This document shows, in pieces, positions 1 through 11,169 of a DNA stretch of 64,000 bases. The stretch is from Sphaerolaimus hirsutus. Lineage: Eukaryota; Nematoda; Chromadorea; Monhysterida; Sphaerolaimidae. The position numbers and the translations under genes are program-made. Within the stretch, counting starts at the first letter, position 1. Each line of letters begins with the position of its first letter. The stretch covers positions 622,701 to 686,700 of the forward strand of contig OZ038450.1 of NCBI GenBank assembly GCA_964036195.1. Reading direction: 5' to 3'. The notes under the pieces were generated by a model that was not told the origin of the DNA, ran no database searches, and saw only the letters and a program-made list of their open reading frames with translations.

Positions 1-700
1 CCGCACGGATGAATGCCGCTCGCTGGTGATTGCCGTTGCTGCGATCCGTTCGCGTACACATCATCACTGTGTCTTGATTCTTACCCGTGTCTGTTTTCAT
101 GTGTATTTATCGAATTTCAGACAAATAAATCGTTTTCATCCATTCATTTTGCCAGTGGTTATGACGGTGATCAATAATAGTAAAACGAACATCACGCAGC
201 GCTGAACTAAACCAAATACCGTATTTGTTTGAATAATTCCTCTGGGACTGTAGAGGGAATAGCAGCATCTTTCCACAAAATATGCTTGCTGCGAATTTTA
301 TCCAAGTAGGACATACAGGCATTTGTTTTTATCCCGTATGGAGTGGTGAATTCAGGCAAATGCGGTAATACAGCAAATGTGGTGCTGGGCGATTCTGTAT
401 TAAATGGGTCGCTATCTCTGTCTATTTTTGGCCCACAGTACATAATGCGTGCGATCGACAAAATTTACACAAATTTCTCAAAGTGATCACAGGTGCAAAA
501 TTCTGACTTCATTGGGAACAACTCGCGCAAATGTAATATTATTCACAATATCCAATCCGAATTCTCCGTGCTGATGCAGATAAAAGCGCTGCGCAGTAGT
601 ACACCGCCGTACTGTGCGAATCTCGTACATTTGTATACAGTGAAACATATGCAAACTACTATTGACGGCGATCATAGTTTGATTGTGATGGTGACCTAAA
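1..700. other. Sequence downstream of the RhoGAP gene, nothing recognised
   Basis: No exon, repeat end or RNA gene is supported here. Short open frames on both strands show no domain or composition typical of coding exons. The stretch lies beyond the predicted cleavage site of the minus-strand gene. Confidence 0.5.
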
Positions 701-716
701 ATGTGTTCAAAACGGA

Positions 717-722
717 TTTATT
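717..722 (-). terminator. Candidate polyadenylation signal of the RhoGAP gene
   Basis: AATAAA on the minus strand (TTTATT on plus), about 140 nt past the TGA stop at 864-866. It is the nearest canonical signal after the terminal exon. Inferred from position only. Confidence 0.5.
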
Positions 723-863
723 AAAAAAATGGGACGGTGTACTAGTGCGCGCGGCCACAAAACAACGATATAAATAATTACTATGCATGATCAATCTGTG
801 AGGCAGGCACGCATCAAAATGCGCGGCGGAAAAGTTTACAAACACGTGACGCGCGACCGAAAA

Positions 864-1180
864 TCAAAGCGCGTGGTCGGCAGTCGCGTCGTGCAGCGAG
901 CCGGACGTGGGCGGGGGCGCCGTGTGCCGCAGGTCGGGCGTGCTCCTGCCGACCTTGGTGCGGAACCAGTTCTTGAGGCGGCCGACGCGGCTGCCGGCGC
1001 CGTGGCTGGCCGACGCTGCGGCGGAGCTGGCCGCGCCGCTGGTGCTGCTGCCGCCCTGCGACACGTTCGAGTGCGACCCGCCGCCGGCCGCCGCGCGCTG
1101 CACGTACAGCCGCTGGCCGCTGCGCGACGAGCTCGAGCCGGCCGCGCCGCCCGCGCACTCGCCCGTCGTGGTCGACTCGT
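864..1180 (-). CDS. RhoGAP gene exon 19 (terminal, stop codon)
   Basis: Acceptor after ATGCGCGCAG; the exon enters with two bases that complete a split codon and ends at TGA (864-866). It encodes about residues 1521-1625. The region is Ser/Gly/Ala-rich and closes with the basic stretch RLKNWFRTKVGRSTPDL, reminiscent of the Ser/Thr-Asp-Leu motifs near the C terminus of ARHGAP21 (weak resemblance). High third-position GC contrasts with the AT-rich flanks. Several out-of-frame readings over the same GC-rich block are shadows. Confidence 0.75.
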
Positions 1181-1816
1181 CTGCGCGCATTCGCTCAGTT
1201 GACTCACCACCACTGCCAGCTCAGTTGACTGGCACACGCGCCTGAGGGCTGCGCTCGTGTCGAAGTGCACAACTGAAAGTGCCGCTCTACCGGAAAGAAT
1301 GTCTACGTCCCGTTGTGGAGAAGTTAGATAGCACATACCCCACTCCCTCGAATAAGTAGGCCTCCGTGTGTATCAGTCTACACTGCAGCAAGTTATGGAA
1401 GCGCCAGCTGCGGCGTGCATTGGACCCACACGCACATTTTTTTGGCATTACACTTTTTTAACATAAACAATCAATATTAAGCGTCACAAAAAAATTAACT
1501 AGTAAAATGTGCGTTATCACGTAGGAAAGTTGGAATCGCAAAATTAAGCAGAATTTGGTTGACGCGAATTTTGATGTCAACTGGTGTGTGTGGGCCCAAA
1601 CGGACTAATCTTAACGAGTTCCGAAAATGACCAGAATCCATTTGCACACCTTGTCAAGTGTCAAGAAAACTTTATCCATGTCACTTGACAAGGTGTGAAG
1701 CCGGTGCATGTGCTGCTCTGCAAGGACGTAGCCAAGAGGTGCACGAAATCGAATTTTCGGCACCGATTTCAATAATACATAAATTTAGGTACATAAAATA
1801 ACACGTAAAATACATA
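1181..1816. other. Intron 18, distal part: nothing but a short inverted repeat
   Basis: No exon is seen. An imperfect stem around 1645-1700 pairs CACACCTTGTCAAGTG with CACTTGACAAGGTGTG. Related CTTGTCA..TGACAAG text recurs near 3597-3740. Confidence 0.5.
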
Positions 1817-2240
1817 CCGTATTACCTCGAATTATCCCCCCTTGAATTAACCTCCCCCCCTCAAAATGGGCTGGGGAAATAATAAACCCCCCCTCGAAAT
1901 ACCCCCTCCCCCTTCGGAATGATGTACGTCATGTACATAATAAATACGTCATGTATGCACATGATGTATATTACTGTACATCATGTACATGATGTATATT
2001 ACTGTTAATTTGCATTGCAGCTACACACAGACTAGTTTGTGTAGCTATCTACGTTTTTATGTCCAAATATATCCTGTTTGGACACATTTATAACCTGTTT
2101 CGGGTATGCAAATGCCTACTTTTTACTACGATCCTTACGAAAATTTCTGACGAAATTATAAACCCCCCCTCGAATAAACCCCCCTCAAATTTTGCTGGCG
2201 CAAAAATAAACCCCCATGGGGGTATTTCGAGGTAATACGG
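1817..2240. mobile_element. CCGTATT-ended MITE, copy A (TA target duplication)
   Basis: It starts CCGTATTACCTCGAATTA and ends TTTCGAGGTAATACGG, with a TA dinucleotide on both sides. The interior carries C-runs (CCCCCCTCGAAATA) and ATGTACGTCATGTACAT text shared with the copy at 9579-10017. TA flanks and inverted ends suggest a mariner-like non-autonomous element. No coding capacity. Confidence 0.8.
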
Positions 2241-2278
2241 TACATATGGAGCGATCTGCAGTGCCATTGCCTTATTAT

Positions 2279-2388
2279 TAGTGATGTAAGAGCGCCATGG
2301 CGCTTGGCGCCATATTGCTGTGGCGCCATCGGCGCTTGGCGCCATGCCCATGAAAAGCGCCATGGCGCTTGGCGCTTTTCAATCACTA
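2279..2388. mobile_element. TAGTGATG hAT-like element, short copy
   Basis: 110 bp from TAGTGATGTAAGAGCGCC to GGCGCTTTTCAATCACTA. It is flanked by CTTATTAT and CTTATAAT, an 8 bp duplication with one mismatch. The interior is built of GGCGCCATGGCGC palindromes. It belongs with the copies at 30517 and 55317. Confidence 0.75.
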
Positions 2389-2740
2389 CTTATAATACTA
2401 CTTACTACAGGTCAAATTTTAGGGGGACCGTTTTGTAGTCCTGGCTACGTCCCTGCTGCTACGTCGCAGTGTTAGGATTGAAAAAGTTAGGTGACTAAAT
2501 CGCCGAACTTAAATGCATCAATATCGATGCAATTTACAAGCAAAAGACTAAATAGAAAGAATGGTGAATATGTAAATAAATGGCATAAGGCACTAATCTA
2601 TTTAGGCTGCACCAGACTTACCAAAAACCACAGTGGCGCCCACGACAATCACTAGCATTACTCCTTGTCTACACGGTTGCAAGAGGTATAAAAGTCACGG
2701 GTTACAGAGGGATAACTCGTTAGAGGCACTCAAACCATGG
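2389..2740. other. Intron 18, nothing recognised
   Basis: AT-rich intron sequence with no supported exon or repeat end. Confidence 0.4.
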
Positions 2741-2951
2741 GGCAGTCGCACCCTGTAATTACAGTGTAAAGCAAAATGTCATGCAGTCAGTAAGGTGTAA
2801 AGTGTCAAATGTCATGCAAAATCTCAATACTAAATCTCAAAAGATTTTATTAATGATCTTTTGACATTTTGCATGACAATTGACAAATTTGTGTGACATT
2901 TTACACGACATTTGACACGTTACTTTACACATTACAGGGTGCGAGACGGCC
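2741..2951. mobile_element. CCCTGTAAA fold-back element, copy 1
   Basis: The left arm reads GGCAGTCGCACCCTGTAA and runs into GTCAAATGTCATGCAAA. The right arm is its reverse complement and ends TTACAGGGTGCGAGAC. Arms of about 90 nt surround a short AT-rich loop. No coding capacity; one of about nine copies in the window. Confidence 0.7.
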
Positions 2952-3403
2952 ATAGGAGGTATGTACTCCCAGACCCTGTAATCGTTTGTCATTTAAAGGG
3001 CAATTTACAGTGTCCGGGACTCGATTTTTTGTAAAACAGAGGTAAGCCAGTTTCAAAAGTTTGACCTTCTCAAAGTGTGGATCTGTTAAAAGGCAACATT
3101 CTTTAACAATGTCATTCTGGAAAAAATTGTGCAAAAACTTGAATTTTTTTCTGAAACACGCCAACCTATGGTGCATTTCCTGACGAAAAGTGAATGTAAA
3201 CACGACAAAAACTTTATAAATATTTAGTGTATTCATTCACAGAACGGCAGGCAGTGATGGGTCGGTCACATCTCACAGTTATTCACAACGGCAATAACTC
3301 AAAAAGGACTCTTTGAAAATTACTCTTAAAATGAAATTTCTAAAGAATTTTGAACGTGCTATCGTACAGTTTCCGCAAAATGTTAATTTGGTAAGATCAG
3401 CTA
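2952..3403. other. Intron 18, nothing recognised
   Basis: No exon or repeat end supported. Confidence 0.4.
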
Positions 3404-3583
3404 CCTGGGTGCAGTGCCAAACCCTGTAAAATTTCAAATGTCATGCGAAGTGTAAAAAGTCATGGAAAATGTCCTGGAAAATGGCAAACGTGATTTTCCA
3501 GGGCATTCTACATTTCTTTAAACAATATGCATGACATTTGACATATTCCAGGGCAAAAAAGGGTCTGGGATTGGCACCAGGGG
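3404..3583. mobile_element. CCCTGTAAA fold-back element, copy 2
   Basis: Left end CTGGGTGCAGTGCCAAACCCTG, right end CAGGG..GGGTCTGGGATTGGCACCAG, with CATGACATTTGACAT and its complement inside. Same family as the copies at 6237 and 23191. Confidence 0.65.
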
Positions 3584-3820
3584 ACAATTCCGCACCTCGT
3601 CAAGTACATGAAGCTTTTAGTGACAAATATAGTTGTACATGGCATTTCAGTATTTTCATCAATAAACTGACTTGTCATTGACAAGCAGCACACATAAACA
3701 GTTTTAGTAACTCGAAAATTCACTTGTCACTTGACAAGGGCAGAATCAGCTTCGAATGTCGTCATTTTGATGCAGTAACTATTTCTGACAACTGAATTTG
3801 GGTGTGTCAGGACTAGACTA

Positions 3821-4010
3821 CCGTATTTCCTCTAATATTTAGAAGAGTGCCCTTTTTCGTCAACTATATTTTTTACCTTCTATCGGAGGTGTCATTCTAT
3901 CAGAAGCAGCCGTTCTCTCATCTTTCTGAGCGCAAAAGTTCCAAAACCATGCCACTCTTTTCAAGGTGCCCTTCTATCGGGTGTATGACGTTCTATTAGA
4001 AGAAATAGGG
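3821..4010. mobile_element. CCGTATT-ended MITE, TAGAAGGGC subtype
   Basis: 190 bp between TA dinucleotides, from CCGTATTTCCTCTAATATTT to TTCTATTAGAAGAAATAGGG. The interior has GGTGCCCTTCTATCGG text shared with the copy at 13414-13770. Confidence 0.65.
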
Positions 4011-4107
4011 TAGTCGATGGAACGTATTGACCGAAGTTTGGCAAAAGTGACTTGCACCGTACAAGGGTCAAGCTTGGTGCGAGTGGCTCGAGTGGCAGCG
4101 AACGAAC

Positions 4108-4218
4108 CAGCGAGCATGTGCTTGAGGTGGTCCACGTCGGTGAGCGTGTGCCGCCGCGGGTCTGCGCGTCTGGTCCGCCGGCCGCCCACCGCCGCCGCCA
4201 CCTTGTCGCGCAGCGTGC
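4108..4218 (-). CDS. RhoGAP gene exon 18
   Basis: Acceptor TGCGGCTCTAG, donor GTTCGT; phase 1 in and phase 1 out, matching both neighbours. It encodes about residues 1484-1521 with the basic motif RRADPRRHTLTDVDHLK. The RRHTL core resembles a conserved phosphorylatable RRRHTL motif in the ARHGAP21 tail (family knowledge, short match). Confidence 0.75.
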
Positions 4219-4735
4219 CTAGAGCCGCACAAACACCCGTCACGCGCGTCCGCAAGAAGGCCGACCGAAACACACGAAACTGGTGCGCACGATAATCGCA
4301 CGAGACACGTGCGGGTGGCCGAGCAAATCGACAAAACACGTACTGGACGGGGTCAAAAGGGCACAGGAGCGTCACAAACTGAAAATTCTAAACTAAGCCT
4401 AATCTGACAATCGATCACTCGCAAGAATATCTGTCCTACACACACTAACCAAATGTCAACTGGTTACCATCCTAATTCAAAGCTCGCTGGTGAGCCGGTG
4501 AACTAAGTCCAAATGCAAAAGTATTGAATTATGAAGCAATAGTGTTGAAAATATGTTGCGCTATAATATGTTCAATGTAAAACGCCGACACGAAGTATAT
4601 TTTGTGTGTATACGATAATGCGTCGTGCTACTCGTCAGCAAGCCTTGAATAGGGATGGAACCCAGTTGACATTCAACGTCGTTGTCAACGAGTGTGGGGC
4701 GATTGTGCCAACTACAACTGTGGCGCAGAACGCAC
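4219..4735. other. Intron 17, nothing recognised
   Basis: AT-rich intron between exons 17 and 18; no repeat ends seen. Confidence 0.5.
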
Positions 4736-4969
4736 CGAAGGCGGTGTGGGTGCTGGGCTCGCTGCGGTCGCCCTGGGCGCCGGCGTGCGGCCCTGCAGCG
4801 GGGGGCGGCCCTTGGGCGTCGTTGTCGCGCCGGAAACGTATCTTCTGGCTGATCCTGCCGCCCGCCCTCTCGGTCGCCTGGAGCGGGCCGGCGGCGGCCA
4901 CGGGCGCGCTCGAGCTGGCCGCGCTGCCCGGCTCCCCGCACGGCGTCGCGTTGTCCGACGAGCACGCGC
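4736..4969 (-). CDS. RhoGAP gene exon 17
   Basis: Acceptor GGCACTGCTCAG, donor GTGCGT; phase 1 in and out. It encodes about residues 1406-1484, an Ala/Gly/Pro-rich linker with one basic patch, ISQKIRFRRDND. The other two minus frames are Arg-rich shadows of the GC-rich sequence. I chose this frame because it alone fits the phases of exons 16 and 18. Confidence 0.75.
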
Positions 4970-5340
4970 CTGAGCAGTGCCGCAGTGTGAGTGCAGCTTC
5001 ATCCCACTCACACCCTTCTCGTCACATTCGAGTCATTGTCAAATGCAACGATTGCTTGTTCAGCTGTACACAGATAAAGCTGTCCGACCCAACGGTCTCC
5101 ATAGGGGCGGTTGCCCCCAAATGGGCCTGCTATCTACCTATGCCAGGTGTCGTTCATGTACCAAGCCCGATGCAAAAATTGTTGCTACTATCTCCTGAAC
5201 CCCCCCTCCCCCGCACTCGACCAGCCATCTATTTGTCTATCTGGAGTGATGTTTTAGTAGAATTTGAGTCGAACTATGCATATATTTAGCCAAAAATGAT
5301 GATTTAAAAAGCGAAAAGAGAGAAGCGAGCACCGACTGAC

Positions 5341-5739
5341 CGCCGCTGGCAGTCTCTTCCTCGATGGTGGCCACGGCGGCGCTGAACCTGGCGGGCACCT
5401 GGTGCTGGTGCTCCTTCTCCGAGCTGGTGCCCGTGCCCGAGTCGCCGTCGCCGGTCGAGTCGAGCGTGTTGCCGCTCGACGACAGCCGCGAGTCCGACGT
5501 GGTCGAGTAGAGCTGCGGGGTGCGCCGGGTGTGTCGCCAGGCACCGAGCCAGCGGCCATCAACGACCACTAGACCTACCTCGTCCGGGGTCTCGTACCAG
5601 GCGCGGTCGGCGGGCGCCTTGCCGCCGGCGGCGTGGCCTCGCCCATTGCGTCCTGCGGCGACGGCCGGCGTCTGCTGCAACGTGCACACGTTCGAAGGCG
5701 ACGTGCTCGTCGAACGGCCGCCCGGTGACGAGCCCAAGC
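5341..5739 (-). CDS. RhoGAP gene exon 16
   Basis: Strong acceptor CCATTCCTTCGCAG and donor GTCAGT, phase 1 in and out. It encodes about residues 1273-1406: a Ser/Thr-rich, acidic, presumably disordered region including LYSTTSDSRLSSSGNTLDST. No domain is recognised. Confidence 0.78.
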
Positions 5740-6236
5740 CTGCGAAGGAATGGCCATTCGCACCGTACTTAACTCGGCCTTTGTCCTTGAACACATATTT
5801 AAAAAAATAAAATTTACATTTTTTCAAGTATTTCCAGAAAGATTAAATAATATTTTCTATTTGAGAGGTTTTGCAGATTATAAACAAAATATAGAGCAAT
5901 CAGAACATAGAGCAATTTTATAAGATACCTCAAATGTTTGTCCAGCATCTCCATTAGCGATTTAATTGAAGGTACCTACTTTCAATTTTGACAGACTTTC
6001 TCAGCCTATGTTATATAAGAGTTTCTAGAAATTCCTTATTTTTGGAGTGATAAATGTGCTCGGACTAATGCAAATGCCGCTTCTTCGTGTAAACCAGTAT
6101 GTGTACGAAATCTTTTACACCATACTTTTTTCTTTTAGTAACTCCGGTTTCGCATTTCATTTCAGTTTTATCAGGGTTCGTTATAAAGAAATTTTATGTT
6201 ATACTGTTACTGACTCCGTGCCGGTGCACATGTAAA
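5740..6236. other. Intron 15, distal part, nothing recognised
   Basis: AT-rich; no supported repeat or exon. Confidence 0.5.
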
Positions 6237-6403
6237 CCTGGTGGCAATCCCAAGCCCTGTAAAGTGTAAAGTAAAGTGTCAATTGTCATGCAAAGTTCAG
6301 TAAAAAAAATATTTTCTTGTTTGTTTTGATTGACACTTTACTTTGCATTTGACTTTACATTTGACACTTTACTTTACACTTTGGCCTTGGGACTGCTCCC
6401 TGC
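6237..6403. mobile_element. CCCTGTAAA fold-back element, copy 3
   Basis: Left end CTGGTGGCAATCCCAAGCCCTG with GTAAAGTGTCAATTGTCATG. The right arm TTTACATTTGACACTTTAC ends GGCCTTGGGACTGCTCCC. Confidence 0.65.
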
Positions 6404-6635
6404 TGCACACGTAGAGCGACTGCTCATTTAAATCTAGTCACTGCACATGTATACCCATGACACATGTATGACGGCATACTTGTGTAGTGGGCAGATTTAC
6501 ATGTGCACGGGTCCACACATTCACCGGAGTACATGTGCACTAGGCCGCAGCCGTTTTATTGCCCTTGCATCACAGTATTCTAAGCTTTGTTCAAACTCAA
6601 TTCGGACTAAACGGTGGAGACAAAATCGAACGGAC

Positions 6636-6915
6636 CGGAGGCAGAAGGCGGTCCGGAACAAGAACTGGACAACATGAGCGGCGGCATGAGGCCGTGGGCG
6701 GTGGGCGAGGGCGTCTTGGCCCCCGGCGGACACAGCACGGCGAGTCTGGCCGAGTACTCGTCGCTGACGGTCGACAGCACGTCGCTGCTGCCTGCGGCCA
6801 GCGCGAGCTGCGGCGCGCCCGGCGCCAGGCTGGCCGAGCCGGCGCTGTCGGCCAGCTCGTCCAACGCGTCGTCTCGTTCCGCGTCCAGCCGCGCCCGCTC
6901 GAAGTCACGCTCCAC
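6636..6915 (-). CDS. RhoGAP gene exon 15
   Basis: Acceptor TTGGTGTGTCCAG, donor GTCCGT; phase 0 in, phase 1 out. It encodes about residues 1180-1273, opening with a charged helical stretch, VERDFERARLDAERDDALDE, then a Ser/Pro-rich region. If the donor is not used, the frame continues for nine codons to a TAG at 6607-6609, so intron retention would give a truncated protein. Confidence 0.78.
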
Positions 6916-7315
6916 CTGGACACACCAAATCGGACATGTCAACGATGGAAAAACACACAAATTGGACACAGAAACTCATTGAGTATCTGTGTTTTTGTTT
7001 TACACAGAAACATGGAAACGCAATAATTTTGACGATAACTGGATAACTCAGATGAGTTTTTTTGGAGAACACGGAAACACAGAAAAGTTTTTTGAGTTTT
7101 TTTCTTTGGATTTGAGGAATGCTGTGCTGGGTTTGACTGAATAAAATAATGAATGTGCATTTGATCAGGGGTCTCCAGTAATTTGGTCACGATAGATAGC
7201 AATATTAATAAACAGTGATAGATAAATAGATTCCTGGCCGATTTGGGAGGCTACACCCAGCCCCCCCCTCATTGAAGATTGATTTTGTTGTGAACTTTTA
7301 TAGTGCTTTTTCCTA
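6916..7315. other. Intron 14, proximal part, nothing recognised
   Basis: AT-rich with small internal inverted repeats; no exon. Confidence 0.4.
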
Positions 7316-7726
7316 CCGTATTTCCTCGAAATACCCCCCCCCCTTGACATACCCCCCCTCGTTTGAACCCCACCCCCTCTCGAGACCACTATGAAACAAT
7401 CACCCCCCCCTCGAAATACCCCACCCCCCAAATTGAGTGTAAAGGGAACGAACATGACAATAACTGTAGTTTGTGTTCTGTGTACTGCAGTGTTAAAACA
7501 ATGTCGGTGTCACGTTAAAACAGTGTACATACTAATATTAGTCTACAGAACCTTATAAATGGCGGTTTTTGTTGCATTTTTCGACGTCTGCGTACGTTTC
7601 AGACGACAATTTCGTACTTGGTTTTCAAAATTTTTCTTGTGAAATAATAACCCCCCCTCGAAATACCCCCCTCTCGGGACCACTATGAAACAATCACCCC
7701 CCGGGGGGTTTTTCGAGGAAATACGG
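7316..7726. mobile_element. CCGTATT-ended MITE, copy B (TA target duplication)
   Basis: CCGTATTTCCTCGAAATA at the left, TTTCGAGGAAATACGG at the right, TA on both sides. C-rich tracts and a repeated CTCGNGACCACTATGAAACA segment lie inside. Confidence 0.8.
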
Positions 7727-7774
7727 TATTTACATTTTAATGATAGGCTGGTTGGTACACTGATGTTTATATGT

Positions 7775-8350
7775 TATGAATCAGTCCCTGTAAAATTTCA
7801 TGTGAAGTGTAAACAGTAAGGCCCCTTTCACACCTTTTTTCTGTGACAACATGAAAAAGTTCAATAATTCAAGTAAAAAGTTCCATATTCATTAGATAAA
7901 ATATACCTAGATGAAAAACAAGTATACATACCGCCTAGGCGTATATGCATGTCAAATTGCAGATGAATCGTGCTTGTCGTTCAAAAGTTATAGACATTTG
8001 AAAAATTTTTGCCATTGTCGCCATCTGTCGGGCTCCGACAATGGCTTTTTTTTGCAAACGTCTGTAACTCTTAAACGACAAGCACGATTCATCTGCATTT
8101 TGACACACATATATGCTTAGGTGGTATGTATACTTGGCCATTTTACCTGATGAATATGGATCGTTTTACTTGACTTACTGAAATTTTTCATGCTGTCAGA
8201 GTCGTCACAGAAAAAAGGTGTGAAAGGGGTCTAAAGTAAAATTTCATCAAAAATCATGAATGCCCAGTTAAAAAATTCAATTTGACATTTTACACGACTG
8301 TTTACATTTTGCAGCACATCTTACAGGGTATAAGAGTGCCACCTGAACAT
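7775..8350. mobile_element. CCCTGTAAA fold-back element, copy 4, split by another MITE
   Basis: CAGTCCCTGTAAAATTTCATG at the left and CATCTTACAGGGTATAAGAG at the right form the element ends. The PIF/Harbinger-like fold-back at 7820-8231 sits between the halves with its TAA duplication, so it is the later arrival. Confidence 0.6.
7820..8231. mobile_element. PIF/Harbinger-like fold-back MITE, TSD TAA
   Basis: The two halves are near reverse complements over almost the whole 412 bp, centred near 8031. Ends are GGCCCCTTTCACACC and GGTGTGAAAGGGGTC, each flanked by TAA. TIR style and TAA duplication are typical of PIF/Harbinger MITEs (family knowledge). The two open frames of about 68 codons on opposite strands are images of the same arm, not genes. 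Confidence 0.8.
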
Positions 8351-8700
8351 GCACAGAGTAATTTTTAATGAGTAAACCACTGTTTTTGCATGGAAACACT
8401 GCATTTGAGTAAAAACCTGCATTTTATGAAAAACTCGAACTTATTTACAACTCTTATGGGTCAAAAAATGAGTTAGTCAAGTGAAACGAGTAAAGTAAAA
8501 TGTCAACAAAAATGCCAAATGTTCAAAATTCAACTTGAAATTTTGGATGACTGTTTACAAATTTCAGCACATCTTATAGGGTCCCTAAACATGCATAAAC
8601 AAATTTGTAATGAGAAAACCACTGTTTTTGCATTGAACCACTGTATTTGGGTAAAAAGCATTTTATAAAAACCCCTGAGTTTTCACCAAAAACACAGATA
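8260..8700. repeat. Direct duplication of about 250 bp
   Basis: TTCAGCACATCTTATAGGG..AACCACTGTTTTTGCAT occurs twice, near 8280-8450 and 8525-8690, with moderate divergence. The first copy includes the right part of the CCCTGTAAA element. Confidence 0.6.
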
Positions 8701-8841
8701 TTCAATTTTGAAAAACTCAAAACACAGAAATTGTTTTTTTAAAGAAAACTTACCCATCGTTTGACATGTTAGCTGTATGCAAGAGTCATCGAACCCATCA
8801 ATAAGATTTTATGCTTGCACTAAATGATGCTATTCAGAGTA

Positions 8842-8967
8842 CCGTAACCCAGTAATATTCCGGACGTTGGAACGAGTGTTATGACATCATGTTGCCCACC
8901 ATAATGAAGAACATAGGTTGTGGTAACACTCGTGTCCGGAATATGTCCAACGTTATATTGGTTACGG
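8842..8967. mobile_element. CCGTAACC-ended MITE (TA target duplication)
   Basis: 126 bp between TA dinucleotides. CCGTAACCCAGTAATATTCC at the left pairs with GGAATATGTCC..GGTTACGG at the right. Its terminal bases match those of the element that borders exon 12. Confidence 0.7.
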
Positions 8968-9495
8968 TACTTTCAATAGGCCATTTCGTGCAAACATAAA
9001 AGCCCCTTCATAAGTGCAATCGCTCTTGCATACTGTTCTCGTTTGATGAGGTTATAAATAGTACATGATTTCAGCTGTTATTTAGTGCCAGCGTTCCATT
9101 AGTATTTATTGTGCAACATTATTTGGTCGAGCGTAGAAGAAGGCAGAACACTCGTGGAGAAAAACAGTTCGATCGAAATCCCAATGCGGTACATAAATAT
9201 CGGCACCTACACACACTAGTTTTCTACTGAAATTTCACAGAAAATTGGAAAACTCATAAATCAGCGCATTTTTGTTGCTAATAGCGCAGTTGAGTTCACC
9301 GGAATGATGTGTCCAAGGAAAACTTAAACATGAGTATTTTTGAGAAATTTCACCCAATTTTTACTAAAATCACCAATTTTCATAACTTTTTGCCTATTTT
9401 TCAGCACTTGTGTCTATATATGGAATTGAACTCCCATTTTCGACTATTTTTTCACTATTTTAGCTTATTTTCTTACTTTTTCATGACTATTCCAG
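8968..9495. other. Intron 14, ACACTAG-family fragment only
   Basis: Around 9210-9310 lies ACACACTAGTTTTC..AACTCATAAATCAG, a fragment repeated near 22827-23010 and 34303-34490. Nothing else is seen. Confidence 0.4.
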
Positions 9496-10590
9496 TTGTT
9501 AAAATGTACGTACATCAACTCGAAAAATACGCGTACGCGGTAAATACATTTACATATACGTTTTCAAAAACTAATGTACCGTATTACCTCGAATTATCCC
9601 CCCCCCCTTGAATTAACCCCCCCTCGAATTAACCCCCCCTCAAAATGGGCTGGGGAAATAATAAACCCCCCCCCTCGAAATACCCCCCCCCCTTCGGATG
9701 ATGTACGTCATGTACATAATAAATACGTCATGTATGCAATGTACATGATGTATATTACTGTTAATTTGCATTGCAGCTACACATAGACTAGTTTGTATAG
9801 CTATCTACGTTATTATGTCCAAATATATCCTGTTTGGACACATTCATTACCTGTTTTGGGTATGCAAATGCCTAATATTTACTACGATCCTTACGAAAAT
9901 TTCTGACGAAATAATAAAAAAACCCCTAGAATAAACCCCCCCCCCTCGAATTAACCCCCCCTTAAATTTTGCTGGCGAAATAATAAACCCCCATGGGGGT
10001 ATTTCGAGGTAATACGGTACTTACTTTTACGCGTACATTTTAAAAGTACACGCGTACAGAGAAAATGTATTTTTTTGTTGCTAAAATCACAATTTTCAGT
10101 TGTCAAAATATGACACTTTTAAAGAAATCCAATCATTTTTCTAAAAATACTAAATGATCACTAAAATATGACATATATTGTGTCTTTCAGTGCAAAACTC
10201 ACTCACACAAGTAAAAATTAGTGTAAAAATACGTTTTCCAGGGGAAAAAACTTGCTTTTACATTTTCCTGGAAAAAAGTATTTTACTCACATTTACGCAC
10301 GAGTATGAGTAAAAAAAAGTATTTTACATGTTCTATACTTTGTGGTGAGTGAAAAAAATACTTACATATACTTTTGAAAAAAAGTTCAGTAATTCTAACA
10401 ACTCTGGACTATTCCTTTTAAAAGTCTCATAAAAGACCATCTGAAATACTTTTTCTGTAGTCGAGTACTTTCAAAAAGTATACGTAAAAGCGAGTACCAG
10501 TACTTCTTTCTTAGGAAACGTAAACGTATTTACTCTGTACTCGAGTATACGTATTTCTCGAGTAAAAGTAAATACGTTTTAACAACTATG
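9496..10590. mobile_element. TACGTA-rich fold-back element interrupted by a MITE
   Basis: Left arm CAGTTGTTAAAATGTACG with AACTCGAAAAATACG; right arm CGTATTTCTCGAG and ACGTTTTAACAACT are its inverted image. The MITE at 9579-10017 is inserted near the left end. Related TACGTA/AAAGTA-rich text occurs near 14690-14985 and 57300-57480. Confidence 0.5.
9579..10017. mobile_element. CCGTATT-ended MITE, copy C (TA target duplication)
   Basis: 439 bp between TA dinucleotides, CCGTATTACCTCGAATTA to TTTCGAGGTAATACGG. The interior is closely similar to copy A, including the TGCATTGCAGCTACACA segment. Confidence 0.82.
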
Positions 10591-10837
10591 CATTTCGGTA
10601 AACTAAAATATAATGCTTTCACAGCAGCTGTACGAGTTTTCAATTTGTTTTTGAAATTTCGGTAGGAAACTATTGCCGGTCGGCACGTGGGTCCCACACT
10701 CTAGTTGCATCAAAATTCGTGTCAAGCAAATTTTGTTTGATCAAGTGATTTAAAGTTTGCTTTGTTTACAATCAGTAGAGACGAATTTGCGATGTCAACT
10801 AGCGTGTGCGGAGGGATTATGTCCGCTGAGCACGGAC

Positions 10838-11110
10838 CTTCAACTTTGCATTTCTCAACTTCTTCAACTGGGCGTTCTGCCTGAGCTCCCTCAAGCGCAG
10901 CTGCTGCAGCTGGCCCTCCATCTGCAGGCGGCGTATCTTCTCGCGCGTCTCCGGACTGAGCACCTCCAGGGCGCCGCCGTCGAGCGACTCCAGGTGCCTG
11001 GTGTGGCGCACCAGTCTGTCCAGGTTCGGGTCGCTGCCGCTCACTGCGGCCGCCGGCGCCGCGCCGCCGCGCCCCGACGCCACGTCCTCCGAGCTCACCA
11101 CCACCGACTT
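10838..11110 (-). CDS. RhoGAP gene exon 14 (coiled-coil region)
   Basis: Acceptor CACTCGTAG, donor GTCCGT, phase 0 on both sides, 91 codons (residues 1089-1179). It encodes SSEDVASG.., then SDPNLDRLVRHTRHLESLD, then a long Arg/Gln/Leu-rich helix (SPETREKIRRLQMEGQLQQL onward) that looks like a coiled coil. The helix may serve dimerisation or partner binding (inference). Confidence 0.8.
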
Positions 11111-11169
11111 CTACGAGTGCGACCGCCCGCATTGCTACGATTGCTGTGCGAACACGCGCGACCGCACAA

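Noticed and set aside
4606..5289. A 227-codon plus-strand frame
   Set aside because: It overlaps exon 17 in antisense and owes its length to GC-rich sequence; exon 17 fits the gene's phases.
7911..8141. Two similar frames of about 68 codons on opposite strands
   Set aside because: They are the two arms of one fold-back MITE read in opposite directions.
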